A stretch of 64,000 nucleotides of DNA from Lucinisca nassula (GCA_963580285.1 CAUZLF010000719.1:124001-188000); one strand, 5' to 3'. Positions 31,521-42,101 are shown, numbered from the stretch's first letter. The notes: generated from the letters alone by a model not told the origin. A program made the numbers and translations.

Positions 31521-32150
31521 ATGATTGGTGGTCAAACTCGTTACAATATTTAATTTAAGTCTACCAAACCTGATAAGATTCTGTTTATTTTTTTTAAGGT
31601 CACAGGCTACCGAAAACTGTCATTTTTTGGCCAAAAATGGCTTGTTTGCAGCTTACACCCTAATTATTAATGTCAAATAGGTGTTTAAGATATATTTATG
31701 GTGGGGAACATTGTTTTCCTATGAAAACATTATATTGGGTAAAAGTTCCACAAAACTGAGAGCAGTGTCTCCAAAATGACCTGTATAGTGTTGAAGGATA
31801 TGTAAAGTCCAAATCAAACAAACAAAACACATGCACAGAAAAAAGTTGTATAAGATGTCAATTTGCATCTTTTCACGAGGCACGTATACAAGTATAGATT
31901 TATGAATGACATTTTCAGCCTTTGAGGTACAGATATACCTGGCGACTGAAACAAGTTGAAAAGTTGATAACAGAGTGAAATCAGTTGACTGTAGACAGCT
32001 GGTTTTACTATATAAGGAGTGATTGTCAATACAGTTAATACAAGTGATAGACAAAGATGTTTGCCTTAAGGGAGAAATGATACATTCAAAATGTCATGCA
32101 AGGGAGACAATTTTATAAGCTTTCTGCTTTTTTGCCTACAAACTGTGCTT
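31521..32150. other. Tract with one SINE-A 3' scrap
   Basis: 31735-31832 matches the SINE-A 3' part ('gggtaaaagttccacaaaac' to 'aaatcaaacaaacaaaac'). A 111-codon minus-strand ORF (31719-32054) partly overlaps it and is not supported as a gene. Confidence 0.5.
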
Positions 32151-32159
32151 CTCTGAAAA

Positions 32160-33720
32160 GTGGGCCTACTCTTAAAGGAAAGAATTTGCTTCTCTCAAGC
32201 AAATTCTTTCCTTTAAGTGTTGGTCCCTGAAGAACAAATTCTTCTCTTTAACAGTGGGTCTCTGAAACCATATTCTTTCCTTTATGAGCAGGTCCCTGAA
32301 GAGGAAATATTTTCCTTTAAGAGAGGTCCCTGAAGAGCAAATTCTTTCCTTTAAGAGTAGGTCACTGAAGAGCAAATTCTTCCCTTTAAGAGAGGGTCTC
32401 TGAAACCATATTCCTTCCATTAAGAGCAGGTCCCTGAAGAGGAAATCTTTTCCTTTAAGAGTAGGTCCCTGAAGAGCAAATTCTTTCCTTTTAGAGTAGG
32501 TTCCTGAGGAGCAAATTATTTCCTTTAAGAGTAGGTCTCTAAGGTTTAAGAGTAGGTCCCTGAGGTTTAACAATAGGTCCCTGAAGTTTAAGAGTAGATC
32601 CCGAAGGTTCAAGAGTAGGTCCCTGAAGAGTAAATTCTTTCCTTACAGAGTAGGCCCCTGAAGAGCAAATTCTTTCCTTTAAGGGTAGGTTCTTGAGGAG
32701 CAAATTATTTCTTTTAAGAGTAGGTCACTGAGGTTTAATAATAGGTCCCTGAAGTTTAAGAGTAGGTCCCGAAGAGTCAAGGGTATGTCTCTGAAGAGTA
32801 AATTCTTTCCTTAAAGAGTAGGCCCCTGAAGAGCAAATTCTTTCCTTTAAGAGTAGGTTCCCGAAGAGCAGATCCCTTTCTTTATGAGTATGTCCCTGAA
32901 GACCAAATTGTTTCCTTTAAGATTAGGTCCTTGAAGAGCAAATTCTTTCCTTCGAGAGCAGGTACCTGAAGAGCAAATTCTTTTCTTTAAGAGCAGGTCC
33001 CTGAAGAGCAAATTCCTTTAAGTGTAGACTCCTGAAGTTTAAGAGGAGGTCCCTGAGGTTTAAGAGTAGGTCACTGAAGAGCAAATTCTTTCCTTTAAGA
33101 GTAGGTCCCTGAAGAGCAAATTCTTTCTTTTAAGAGTAGGTCCCTGAAGAGCAAATTCTTTCCTTTAAGAGTAGGCCCCTAAGAGCTAATTCTTTCCTTT
33201 AACCTTTACCCTGCTGTAGGCGACAACCCCTATCTTTGCAAACAGTGTAGATCCAGATCAGATGGCTTCTGAAGAAGCCATCTGATCAGGATCTACACAG
33301 TTTGACATTCAGTTTATGAATATGTAGAAATAAGCTGCATCAAGTAATCTGATTGGTTCAAGGTCAGAAATGAGTGTGGCTTAATTGAATATTCAGCAGG
33401 TTAAAGGTTAAAAGTAGGTCACTGAAAAGCAAATTCTTTCTTTTAAGATTAGGTCCCTGAAGAGCAAATTCTTTCCTTTAAGAGTAGGTCCCTAAGAGCT
33501 AATTCTTTCCTTTAAGAGTAGGTCACTGAAGAGTGAATTCTTTTTAAGGGTAGGTCTCTGAAGAGCAAATTGTTGCCTTTAAGAGCAGGTCCCTGAGGTT
33601 TAAGAGTAGGTCCCTGAGGTTAAAGAATAGGTCCCCGGGGTTTAAGAGTACATGTAGGTCCCTGAGTTTAAGAGTAGGTTCCTGGGGAGCAAATTCTCTA
33701 CTTTAAAAGTAGGTCCTTTT
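32160..33720. repeat. Minisatellite of ~35-bp units (GAGTAGGTCCCTGAAGAGC)
   Basis: About 40 diverged units of TTAAGAGTAGGTCCCTGAAG plus AGCAAATTCTTTCC. The left edge (32167-32225) is still a hairpin of the same sequence. Shortened 'CCTGAGGTTTAAGAGTAGG' units form sub-blocks. MITE-1 interrupts it at 33203. A 146-codon minus-strand ORF (32172-32612) is repeat translation. Confidence 0.9.
33203..33407. mobile_element. MITE-1 copy inside the minisatellite
   Basis: 205 bp, flanked by TTAA at 33199-33202 and 33408-33411. The surrounding unit normally reads CTTTCCTTTAAGAGTAGG, so removal with one TTAA restores a unit. Confidence 0.93.
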
Positions 33721-33946
33721 TGATAAGGGAGACAAAAATACTTTCAAAATATTTACCTCCCTTGAAAATGTATCCATTTCACCGTACTTTTGTCCATTGG
33801 GCATGCCAAGATAATTAGGATCAATTATTAAATGCTATTCCTTACTCTACTTGTGATTCCATAAATGTAGACATGGTTATATCACACTTAAAAGTCTTAT
33901 CAACAGAAAGGAGTTTATGTAGAGAATCTTTCATGAGTGTTCATGT
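33721..33946. other. Tract without recognised features
   Basis: AT-rich, no repeat family recognised. Confidence 0.35.
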
Positions 33947-34101
33947 ATTATTGAATTTATTAAACGAGTTGAGGAATAGGGATAAAATGCGAGGCTTTGC
34001 CGAGCATTTTATCCCTTTTGCTCAACGAGTTTAATAAATTCAAAAGCCTCGCATTTTATCCCTTTTCCTCAACTCGTTTAATAAATTCAATAATACATGA
34101 G
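33947..34101. repeat. Long palindrome with AAACGAGTTGAGG arms
   Basis: TATTATTGAATTTATTAAAC/GAGTTGAGG on the left and the inverse on the right enclose three occurrences of a GGGATAAAATGCGAGGC-type motif in alternating orientation. Confidence 0.8.
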
Positions 34102-34457
34102 AATGAATGTAAGATGCTATTTATCATATGACATTTAAAACGCATTTCATTCAAGATTGTTTACAAAATGTCAATTTTCCGCCATTAGTAAATGCGACGT
34201 CTTTAAGGGCGTCATGCATGTAACGTTACGGGACGTATCTAGCTAATTTGCATATTAAATCCACTAGTGGATTATCGAAAATATTACATGGCGTTATTAC
34301 ACTCTCAGACGGGATGTAATATGATAAAAAGGTGTACATTATGCACCAATACCTAATTGTTGGTACTCGTTAAAACATCTCAATGATGGGGTTCTAACAA
34401 ACACTCACAACTTGTGTTTTGGGTGTAAATTCGAAAAAATACAGTAAAATTCTGCTA
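34102..34457. other. Tract with a decayed core-II hairpin
   Basis: 'ttggtactcgttaaaacatc' and 'ggggttctaacaaacactcac' at about 34363-34412. The rest is unassigned. Confidence 0.4.
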
Positions 34458-34461
34458 TTAA

Positions 34462-34666
34462 CCCTTATCTTGCTGAATATTCATTTAAGCCACACCCATT
34501 TCGTTATATCAACCAATCAAATTACTTGATGTAATTTATTGCTGAAAATACGTAAACTGAATTCCAAACAGTGTAGATCCAGATCAGATGGCTTCTATAG
34601 AAGCCATCTGATCTGGATCTACACTGTTTGCAAAGATATGGGTTGTCTTGAACAGCAAGAAAAGGG
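34462..34666. mobile_element. MITE-1 copy, complete
   Basis: 205 bp between TTAA at 34458-34461 and 34667-34670. Here the core reads GATCCAGATCAG ... CTGATCTGGATC, i.e. the usually unpaired position is A/T and pairs. Confidence 0.92.
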
Positions 34667-34741
34667 TTAAGACTAATTCTGATTTAAAAAGCTTATTAAA
34701 AAGGATGCAGTTATTCTTTCTTTATGTTTTCTGCATATGTG

Positions 34742-34850
34742 TCCTCTGGTCAGAGACCACCTTTGGGACTGTTCAAAAGTGGTTTTAGAGAGAGACCACT
34801 TTTGAACAGTCCCAAAGGTGGTCTTAATATAGGAATCTTACTGTGTTGCA
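34742..34850. repeat. MITE-9-type hairpin (GACCACCTTTGGGACTG)
   Basis: AGAGACCACCTTTGGGACTG plus TTCAAAAGTGG and the inverse arm; right side 'cttaatataggaatcttactg' resembles the MITE-9 end. Confidence 0.7.
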
Positions 34851-34913
34851 AACTTTAATTGGAGATCAGGGAGAACCTACATTTCTTACATGTTAAAGAG
34901 ATTTCTCAGTTAA

Positions 34914-35106
34914 CTCTTATCCTGCTGTTCACAACAACCCGTTTCTTTGCAAAAGTGTGGATCCAGATCAGATGGCTTCTGAAGAAGCCATCTGATCAGG
35001 ATCTGCACTGTTTGACATTAAGTTTATGGCTTTGTAAGAGTAAATTACATCAAGTAATTTGATTGGGTGATAGACAGAAATGGGTGTGGCTTAAATGAAT
35101 ATTCAG
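34914..35106. mobile_element. MITE-1 copy, right end cut by SINE-A
   Basis: Left TTAA at 34910-34913; A/A core; the element stops at 'gaatattcagga' where SINE-A starts. Confidence 0.85.
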
Positions 35107-35405
35107 GAACCCCGCACATAGGGGCTTGAAGAAATATATGGGCTGCATGATGCTTCCACGCAGAGCTGAATCTGGCCAGCACACTAGTACTGGTAAACCG
35201 CTCAGAGGATCTAAGCCTGTCCAGGAACCACGGTGCGAGGCGGACCGTCCATGCTAATAAACACTATTGGTTTCGTTGGGCGACAGGGCTTGAGATGTCA
35301 TTTCATCTCAATGTCGGGTAAAAGTCCCACAAAATTGGAAGCAACGTCTCCAGAATGACCTTTACAGTGTTGACGGGGACGTTAAACCTTAAATCAATCA
35401 AACAT
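35107..35405 (+). mobile_element. SINE-A copy
   Basis: Head 'ccccgcacataggggcttg', 3' 'gttgacggggacgttaaacc', tail CAATCAAACATAAA. Confidence 0.9.
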
Positions 35406-35576
35406 AAATAGTGTGTGTCAGAAATTATGTGATGCTTGTTCACACATCATTAATACGTAACCCTCACGTTGATGACATCACTTTTAGCGCTAATGGATGC
35501 GACGCCAGATAAGCTCATTACAAGTGAATCATTTGATATAGTAAAATTCCAAACTACTTTCTGGGTACATAGGAAC

Positions 35577-35775
35577 GGGCCTCAGTGGTCTAGTGGTAAA
35601 AGCGCTGTCTACTCATCATTTGGCCACTGGCCGCTGTGGGTTCGAGCCTCACTCTGGTCACATGTGAGATGCCAAGTTCCGCATTAGAAGGTCAGGTGGT
35701 TTTTCTGGCTTATGGTGTAATCCATTTGTAGTAAACTTGAAAGGCTGTAAAACAAAAATCAAAAAAAAAAAAAAT
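35577..35775 (+). mobile_element. SINE-V, second tRNA-derived SINE family
   Basis: A-box-like CAGTGGTCTAGTGGTAAAAG, B-box-like GGGTTCGAGCC, body 'gagatgccaagttccgcat' and 'agaaggtcaggtggttttt', ending in a run of A. A second copy is at 41545-41702. The anticodon arm is not a convincing functional tRNA. Confidence 0.75.
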
Positions 35776-35792
35776 GTCTTGTTGATATGGGT

Positions 35793-35858
35793 CGAAACTT
35801 AATGGAGAGAATTTGCTCTTCAGGAGCAAAATCTTCCTTTAGGAGTAGACCCCATTTT
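35793..35858. repeat. GAGAATTTGCTC hairpin (32160-array family)
   Basis: 'gggtcgaaacttaatggag' with AGAATTTGCTCTTCAGGAGC and the inverse 'taggagtagacccc'. Confidence 0.75.
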
Positions 35859-35879
35859 CAGAAGGTCTCAGATGACAGT

Positions 35880-36033
35880 ATAGTGTTAATACAGTGTCTG
35901 ATCAGAACCTACACTGATTGCAAAATGTTCACATATTTTCCAAATAAATTTTGAAGAGAACACAACCTGTCACCCCTAAATTTTGGAATGTACTCCAGCT
36001 TCATATAAGGAAGAAGCTTCCATTTGGTTCAAA
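35880..36033 (+). repeat. MITE-2 fragment (right half)
   Basis: 'gtctgatcagaacctacact' followed by 'aattttgaagagaacacaac', 'tcacccctaaattttgg' and the 3' end 'catttggttcaaaaagg'. Confidence 0.7.
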
Positions 36034-36065
36034 AAGGATATGTCCGATTTATCCATTCACCTTAA

Positions 36066-36270
36066 CCCTTGTCCTGCTGAATAATTAAATATGGAACTAC
36101 CACTACTGATTATCAGCCAATCAGATTACTTCATGCAAGTTACTGCAACAAATTCATAAACTGGATGGTAAACAACGAAGATCCTGATCAGATGGCTTCT
36201 TCAGAAGCCATCTGATCTGGATCTACATTGTTTCAAAGGTAAGGCATATCCGGGCTCAGCAGGACAAGGG
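36066..36270. mobile_element. MITE-1 copy ~90 bp before the third KDM6A exon
   Basis: 205 bp between TTAA at 36062-36065 and 36271-36274; T/T core; GCATATCCGGGCTCAGCAGG right arm variant. Confidence 0.92.
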
Positions 36271-36362
36271 TTAATTTCTGCTGTCCTCTAAGAAGCTCTG
36301 CAGTATATTTGTGTTCCCTAAGGAAAATTTGCTCTTACAATTTACTTCCCTTTCTTTTTCAG

Positions 36363-36397
36363 TAAAGCTCCACATTGCCCATTTGTATGAAGTTCAG
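36363..36397 (+). CDS. KDM6A: KDM6A micro-exon (IKLHIAHLYEVQ)
   Basis: A 35-bp exon: two bases complete the Ile codon begun by the previous exon, then KLHIAHLYEVQ. This matches the strongly conserved (Q/K)(F/L)HIAHLYE(V/T)Q helix of UTX TPRs. Acceptor CCCTTTCTTTTTCAG and donor CAG|GTACGT are both strong, and the exon ends in phase 0. Its small size makes it easy to miss by ORF search. Confidence 0.9.
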
Positions 36398-36436
36398 GTA
36401 CGTAGCAGCACATGTATATGGTACAGTTACATATAG

Positions 36437-36655
36437 TACCGTAAAAATCATAAAAATTCAGACACCTTGAGGACTTGCTGTAATTCTCCTAAAATTTTAT
36501 AAAAAAAATTTCATGACCCAGCATGGAGTCCAAAAGTTGCAGATGGAATGGCAAACAGTGTAGACCCTGATCAGACTGCTCCTTTGGAGCAGTCTGATCT
36601 GGGTCTGCACTGTTTGCTTAAACCTGTCTGTCCCAATACTTTGGATCATTACGGT
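36437..36655. mobile_element. MITE-4 copy 40 bp after the KDM6A micro-exon
   Basis: GTACCGTAAAAATC left end, TTACGGTAAC right end, internal 'gaggacttgctgtaattctc'. The core-I hairpin is CTGCTCCTTTGGAGCAG with a T/T non-pairing position. Confidence 0.82.
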
Positions 36656-36687
36656 AACACCTGCTATAGTGGCCACCTGTTTAGTGC

Positions 36688-36880
36688 ACCCCTGCCCATG
36701 GGTGCTTGGAGAAATAGATTGGGCTGCATGGGGCTTCCGCTCAGAGCTGAAACCAACCAAACTTTGGAGTACTGGTTAACTGCGTAGAAGGTCTGAGCCT
36801 GCCAAGGAAAAGTGGTACAAGTTGGTCCGTCCCTTAAACCCTAGGGGTCTCTTTGGGTGGTAGGGCTTGAAACACGGTTG
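36688..36880 (+). mobile_element. Decayed SINE-A copy, 3'-truncated
   Basis: 'gcccatgggtgcttggag', 'gggctgcatggggcttcc', 'ggtctgagcctgccaagg', ending near 'ggtagggcttg'. Confidence 0.7.
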
Positions 36881-37061
36881 TTTATGTAACACGGTTTTGG
36901 ATCCCATTAATAGTGTTATAAAGAGGTTGTGGATTTGTGTTCTCATTAGAGTCACCTCACTGAGGTATGCTAATGAGTCCACACAGCAAACCCTTAAAAG
37001 CTAAGATCAGGAAAAAAACAATAACAATAAATTATCCTAAACCTGTGGATATCTGGAACTG

Positions 37062-37165
37062 CAGTAAAATTCCTATATTGAGACCACCTTTGGGACTGTT
37101 CAAAAGTGGTCTTTAAGAACACTTTTGAACAGTCACAGAGGTGGTCTCTTACTAAAGGGCACTGG
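37062..37165. repeat. MITE-9-type hairpin
   Basis: 'agtaaaattcctatattgag' followed by ACCACCTTTGGGACTG, 'gttcaaaagtggtc' and a near-inverse arm. Confidence 0.75.
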
Positions 37166-37515
37166 GTGTAGAAAATGTTAAGAAAGAATAATGGAAGCCT
37201 TATAAATATGCTTTTAAAAGCAGAATTAGTCCTGATTTTAGCTGCTTGTAATAGCTGAATTTTACAGCATGCAATGAATTCTCAATGGACGCAAGAATGA
37301 GTTCGAATTAGTCATGGTAAAAGACCCATCTGTGTTCCAGTTCTCACAGTTTCTCTGTATATTGGCCTCTGGGACATTATGGCTAAGATCATTAGGTCTA
37401 TCAGTGGTATGGGTTTTACCATGCTCAAGTCATATCTGAGTTGCCAAGGACTGATGGCTTTTCTCTGGGATGTATTCTCCTGCCATAGCCCAAGATAAAA
37501 GGGGGTATCCACATT
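37166..37515. other. Tract without recognised features
   Basis: No coding signal or known local repeat; short ORFs only. Confidence 0.35.
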
Positions 37516-37534
37516 ATTATTAGTTTTTTATTTC

Positions 37535-37850
37535 TGCACGAAAACATGTTGTGGGTACTTATTAGGGGCTTCTAATGAATACCCATAATGTATGTTTTCA
37601 TCATCACGAAAACAAGTCTGTGAAACGAAGACCCCCCCTACACCCCACTTTATATAGAGAAAACTGGGGTTTAAGGGGGTAAACATTATTTTCCTTATTT
37701 CTCCTCCAAGACATAGGTTGTGGGTACTTGTTAGAACCGCCTCAATGAGGCGGTTCTAACGAGCACCCAAAACCTATGTTTGAGGTATAAATAAGAAAAA
37801 TATCCCAAATTTTCATCAGAAAAATTACCTTTTTTGAGGTTTGAAAAATG
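37535..37850. mobile_element. Two adjoining MITE-5 copies
   Basis: A short copy at 37535-37616 ('acgaaaacatgttgtgggta') is followed by a longer one with 'cccccctacaccccacttta', the core-II hairpin GTTAGAACCGCCTC / GAGGCGGTTCTAAC, and 'ataaataagaaaaat'. Confidence 0.7.
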
Positions 37851-38004
37851 CACTATATCACATGTTATTGTAATGTAGAAATAAGAAAAATATCAGTACT
37901 TTTCAAATGAAAAAGTACCTGTTCTGCAGCTATTAATGATCAAGTAGGGGTTGTGTGGTATGGAGTAATGCATTATGGTTTCAATGTGGTGTTCACTGTT
38001 TGCC

Positions 38005-38310
38005 AAAGTCACCACCTGACCCATCAGGGTTTGGGGAAAAAAAGATTGGGCTGCATGGTGCTTGCACGCATAGCTAAAATTGACTGAACAGTTGAGTACT
38101 GGTAAACCGCTTAGAAGCTTAGTAGGTCTAACTAAGCCTGCCCAAGCGAGTCAGACTGACCCTTAAAACCTAGCGATTTCTTTGGGCAGAAGGGCTTGTG
38201 GTGTCGTTTCATCCCATTGTCGGGTAAAAGTCCCACAATATCAGAAGCAACTTCTCCAAAATGGCATAAATAATATTGAGGTGGATGTAAAAAACCTCAA
38301 CAGAAACAAG
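38005..38310 (+). mobile_element. Decayed SINE-A copy
   Basis: 'gacccatcagggtttgggg', 'gggctgcatggtgcttgc', 'gtcgggtaaaagtcccac', weak A-rich tail. Confidence 0.75.
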
Positions 38311-38760
38311 ACAAATGCCAAGGTCCCTTTTGTGGACCACCGACCATCATTGACCTGAAATGGTAAATAAAAGACTTCCAAAGTCATAGATAATAATTCC
38401 CAGCCACATTTTGACAGATCTTTTCTTTCCAAATTAATTCTATCTGACTTAATTCAACAGGGTTCTGTATAAGGCGCACCAATGTAAAAATTATTTGCAC
38501 TACATTTCACAAAAAAAGATCCACTGCTGGTACTCGGTAAAACCGTCCCCACAGAGATGATTCAAATGAGTACCCTAACTTGAAGTCTGTGGACAGGTTT
38601 AAAAAGAACCTTCAAAACTGTCCATTGCAGAATCCTGCTTTATTTACATCTTTTTCAGTGACCTAGATATCTCAGTGACATTATTGATTTAAAACTGTCA
38701 AAGAATTTTATAGTTTTGACATAGTTATTTATTGCCCTAAAGTAGAATATGACAGTTTAA
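38311..38760. other. Tract without recognised features
   Basis: A weak core-II remnant ('tggtactcggtaaaaccgtc') at about 38527-38575; otherwise unassigned. Confidence 0.35.
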
Positions 38761-38767
38761 AATTCCC

Positions 38768-38842
38768 TGATCAAACAGCATAGACCCAGATCAGACTGCT
38801 AATTTAGGAGTGATCTGATCTGGGTCTACATTGTTTGCCCTT
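38768..38842. repeat. Isolated core-I hairpin
   Basis: 'aaacagcatagacccagatc' through 'gatctgggtctacattgtttg' with a CTGCTAATTTAGGAG centre. Confidence 0.7.
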
Positions 38843-39062
38843 AAACGGAGACCATTTTAACATGTAGCACAAGATACCAACGTAATCCCATTCAACTTTT
38901 AAGGAAAGTTGCATAAGTAAGTAAACACACTGCTGTCCCGGTTTTTAAGGTAATTAAGTAACAATTTTTTATAAGTTTCGTGCAAATAGGCATTTAATGT
39001 TGTTATTACTGCTAGTGGGGACAGACTTAGTTTCTTGATTACAAGTCTAGACCGCGTATCCC

Positions 39063-39250
39063 TTAAGACTCTGAAAATGTCCTTTGCTTATGTTGTCTGC
39101 TGAATATTTTTGCAGACACTTTAAAAAATTTTTGTTTGCTAACAGGCAAACAGTGTGGACCCAAATCCGACTGCTTCTGGAGGAGCAGTCTAATTTTGGT
39201 CCAGACTGTTTGCAAAAATGAATTCTGAAGTAAACAGCAGACGACATCGT
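39063..39250. mobile_element. MITE-3 copy, partial
   Basis: 'tctgaaaatgtcctttgc', 'taacaggcaaacagtgtgg', hairpin CTGCTTCTGGAGGAGCAG, 'aaacagcagacgac'. Confidence 0.7.
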
Positions 39251-39270
39251 GATATGCATATTTATATATA

Positions 39271-39427
39271 CAGTCAAACTTCAATGGCTCGAACACCTTT
39301 GGGACCACGAAAATCTGTTCGAGACAGGGGTAGTTCGAGCCACTGAGGGTTACTGCTAGGAGGCATAACGATTTCGGTGTTTTATAATGAAAAATGTATG
39401 CTGTGTGTACTCATTTGAATCGCCTCA
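39271..39427. mobile_element. MITE-6 copy truncated by SINE-A
   Basis: Left TA plus CAGTCAAACTTCAATGGC; it is cut at 'gaatcgcctcatc' where the SINE-A head begins, so only about half remains. Confidence 0.8.
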
Positions 39428-39735
39428 TCAAAACCCCTCCCATGAGGGCTTCAAGAAAAAGATGGACTGCATGATGCTTCCACACAGAGCTGAAACTGAC
39501 CACACATGAGTACCGGTAATCTGCTAAGAGGATCTTAGCCTGCCCAGGCAAAGTGGTGCAAGTTGGACTGTCCAAGCATACAAACCCTATTGGTTTCATT
39601 TGGCGGCAGGGCTTGAGATGTCATTTAATCCCAATGTCGGGTAAAAGTCACACAAAATTGGAAGCAACGTCTCCAAAATTACCTATATAGTGTTGACGGG
39701 GATGTGAAACTTCAAAACCAACAAACAAACATTAA
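39428..39735 (+). mobile_element. SINE-A copy
   Basis: Head 'aaacccctcccatgaggg', 3' 'gttgacggggatgtgaaac', CAACAAACAAACA tail. Confidence 0.88.
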
Positions 39736-39827
39736 CTCGCAATTTATACTCATTTCACAAAAAGTGTCAAACCTGATTTTCTGTGAAAATAGCTAAATAT
39801 ACTAAATTTGTGTCTGTTACAGTTGTG

Positions 39828-40015
39828 GTAGACATGATTTGTTTGTTTGTTTAGGTCATTTTTGAGCCGGTCAGTTAACCTATCCATATTTTTCCTGGGC
39901 AGGCTTATATGAAGCGGTTAACCAGTTCAGTACACATTCTTTCGCCAGAAACTGACCACTTCCCTTCTTGAATCAGCGGAAGGCAGAGAATTGGTTGACA
40001 TGACATTTTTAAGGC
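39828..40015 (-). mobile_element. SINE-B copy, partial
   Basis: 'gtttgtttgtttaggtcat', 'ttttgagccggtcagttaacc', 'gcggttaaccagttcag', 'cccttcttgaatcagcgg'. The tail side is at left. Confidence 0.7.
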
Positions 40016-40097
40016 TGAAGTCTTCCAGCCAAAAGGAGACATTTCTCACTCAGGACATGGTTAGAAGGGACACGCTATACTCAGTTCAGCATGATTT

Positions 40098-40098
40098 T

Positions 40099-40131
<33 letters not shown>

Positions 40132-40161
40132 CACTCTTAATAATAATAATAATAATAATAA
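40098..40161. repeat. (AAT)n microsatellite
   Basis: Two AAT runs separated by a duplicated 'aaacactctta' spacer. Confidence 0.95.
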
Positions 40162-40186
40162 AACACTCTTATCTGTTACTCTTTAA

Positions 40187-40406
40187 CCCATTAAGTACCA
40201 GAAACCCCAAAACGGGTAACCCGGCAAACAGTGCAAGCCCAGATCAGACGCCGCAGAACGCGGCGTCCGATCAGGGCCTACACTGTTTGCAAAAAGTTAA
40301 GCCATTTTCCCAATAAATTTTGAAGAAAACACAACCTGCCCACCTAAATTTTGAAATGGACCCCTGCCATATATAAGGTGGAAGATTCCATTTGGTACAA
40401 AAAGGG
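40187..40406 (+). mobile_element. MITE-2 copy, complete
   Basis: 220 bp between TTAA at 40183-40186 and 40407-40410. A/A core with GACGCCGCAGAACGCGGCGTC. Confidence 0.92.
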
Positions 40407-40683
40407 TTAAGGCTGAATTATTGCCAAAAGGAGACTTCCTGTTCAGGACCTAGTTGGAAGTGTCCCAAAATTCAAGGCAATAAATGGAGGGTATTTATGT
40501 GTTTTAATACTTAAGAACATGCCCTTAATTGCTCCTAATTGCTTGTTAGTCTTTGAACCTCTAATGGCAGGTTAAAGTGGTTAGACATGTGGCTTTAAAA
40601 TCACTCCCGATGGCAGGTTAAAATGCTTACTGTAGTCTTGTGGTTTGAAAATCAACTAGACATGACACTTTAACCTTAAAATG

Positions 40684-41050
40684 CTGATCACAATAATTGT
40701 CCTCTGCTTTGTTGTCTTCTGGTTACTTTAGAAGTCATTGTTGCAAACAGTGTGGACCCAGATCAGAAGTCATTTTTGCAAACAGTGTGGACCCAGATCA
40801 GACTGCTCCTCTAGGAGCAGTCTGATCTGGGTCCACGCTGTTTGCCTGTATCCAAAAATATGTTTGAAAAGTTTGCAAGAAGATTCAGCATATTACATAA
40901 ACAGATAACTTGATGCAAATTATTGCAGCAAAATCATAAACTGGATGGCAAACAATGAAGATCCTGATCAGATGGCTTCTTCAGAAGCCATCTGATCTGG
41001 ATCTACATTGTTTCAAAGATAAGGCATATCCGGGCTCAGCAGGACAAGGG
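40684..41050. mobile_element. MITE-3 left part fused to a MITE-1 right part
   Basis: MITE-3 from TTAA (40680-40683) through 'gattcagcatattacat', with a 37-bp local duplication containing AAACAGTGTGGACCCAGATC. It continues at about 40905 directly into the MITE-1 interior ('gataacttgatgcaaattat'), which runs to its right end before TTAA at 41051. Confidence 0.75.
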
Positions 41051-41127
41051 TTAACACATGTATGCCCAGCATCCCAAAAAAGATACTGGCAAATAGTGAA
41101 GACCTAGATAAAAGTCACTGAATTTTG

Positions 41128-41416
41128 TTTGTTTGATTTGAGGTTTAACGTCCCCGTCAACACTGTAAAGGTAATTTTGGAGACGTTGCTTCCAATTTTC
41201 ACCTGACACTGAGATGAAATGACATCTCAAGCCCTGTCGCCCAATGAAACCAATAAGGTTTATTAGCATGGACGGTCCGCCTCACACCGCGGTTCCTGGA
41301 CAGGCTTAGATCCTCTAAGCGGTTTACCAGTACTAGTGTACGGGCCGGATTCAGCTCTTCGTGGAAGCATCATGCAGCCCATATATTTCTTCAAGCCCCT
41401 ATGGGCAGGGGCAGGT
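41128..41416 (-). mobile_element. SINE-A copy
   Basis: Tail complement 'tttgtttgatttgagg' at left; head complement 'cttcaagcccctatgggc' at right. Confidence 0.9.
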
Positions 41417-41544
41417 CACTGAAATAAGGGACTGATCAGGATCAATATTATGTCTTTCATTTCATCACCAGATTGTATTAGTAAGTTTATGCCTCACACT
41501 CATGTAAGTGTCTTATATTATGCAAACTGGGAAGCAGGTGAACC

Positions 41545-41702
41545 GAATTGGCTGCTGTGGCGTAGTGGACAAATGCACTGACTTAGTAATTAGGTCTGAC
41601 ACAGCTGTGGTTCGAGCATGTCTCGGGTCAAGTGTGAGATGCCAAGTTCTGCAACAGAAGGTCAGGTGGTTTTTTATCCAGGTACTTCAGTTTTCGACCA
41701 CT
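41545..41702 (+). mobile_element. SINE-V copy
   Basis: 'ggctgctgtggcgtagtgg', 'gctgtggttcgagcatg', 'gtgagatgccaagttctgc', 'agaaggtcaggtggtttttt'. Followed shortly by a C/A homopolymer tract. Confidence 0.75.
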
Positions 41703-41741
41703 TGATTAACAATCCGCACGATTTCAGTGCACCCTTCCCTT

Positions 41742-41775
41742 CCCCCCCCCCCCCCCCCCCCAAAAAAAAAAAAAA
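41742..41775. repeat. Poly-C/poly-A homopolymer tract
   Basis: A run of C joined to a run of A; prone to assembly error. Confidence 0.9.
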
Positions 41776-42007
41776 TTGCAGGATGCAGGTGGACTGAATG
41801 GTGGAACCAATGAAAACTATGGAATCCATGAGCAAATGGACATCAAAAAAAAGGGATTAAAAACTGATTAGGTTTACATGACCTTTACCTCATTGTCAAA
41901 GTCACAGCAGTGCTGTTAAATTAAGCTGGTTTTGAAAGGAGTATGTGGTGAGGGGACATCTGTTTTCTCAGAAAACAAGTCTAGAAAACAGAAAACAAGT
42001 CTAGTTA

Positions 42008-42085
42008 GTGTTTTTTTGCTGAAGGAATGTGGGTAGCTTTTACATTTGGAAAAGCTACCCACATTCCTTCAGCAAAAATATAAGT
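42008..42085. repeat. GCTGAAGGAATGTGGGTAGC hairpin
   Basis: Perfect 22-bp-plus inverted arms around 'ttttacatttgga'. A related hairpin is at 45772-45869. Confidence 0.85.
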
Positions 42086-42101
42086 ATATTGGCGATATTA
42101 A

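Noticed and set aside
32172..32612. 146-codon minus-strand ORF, the longest open frame in the window
   Set aside because: It is a translation of the 35-bp minisatellite (repeated RDLLLN / GTSLKG-like blocks); units vary in length and frame.
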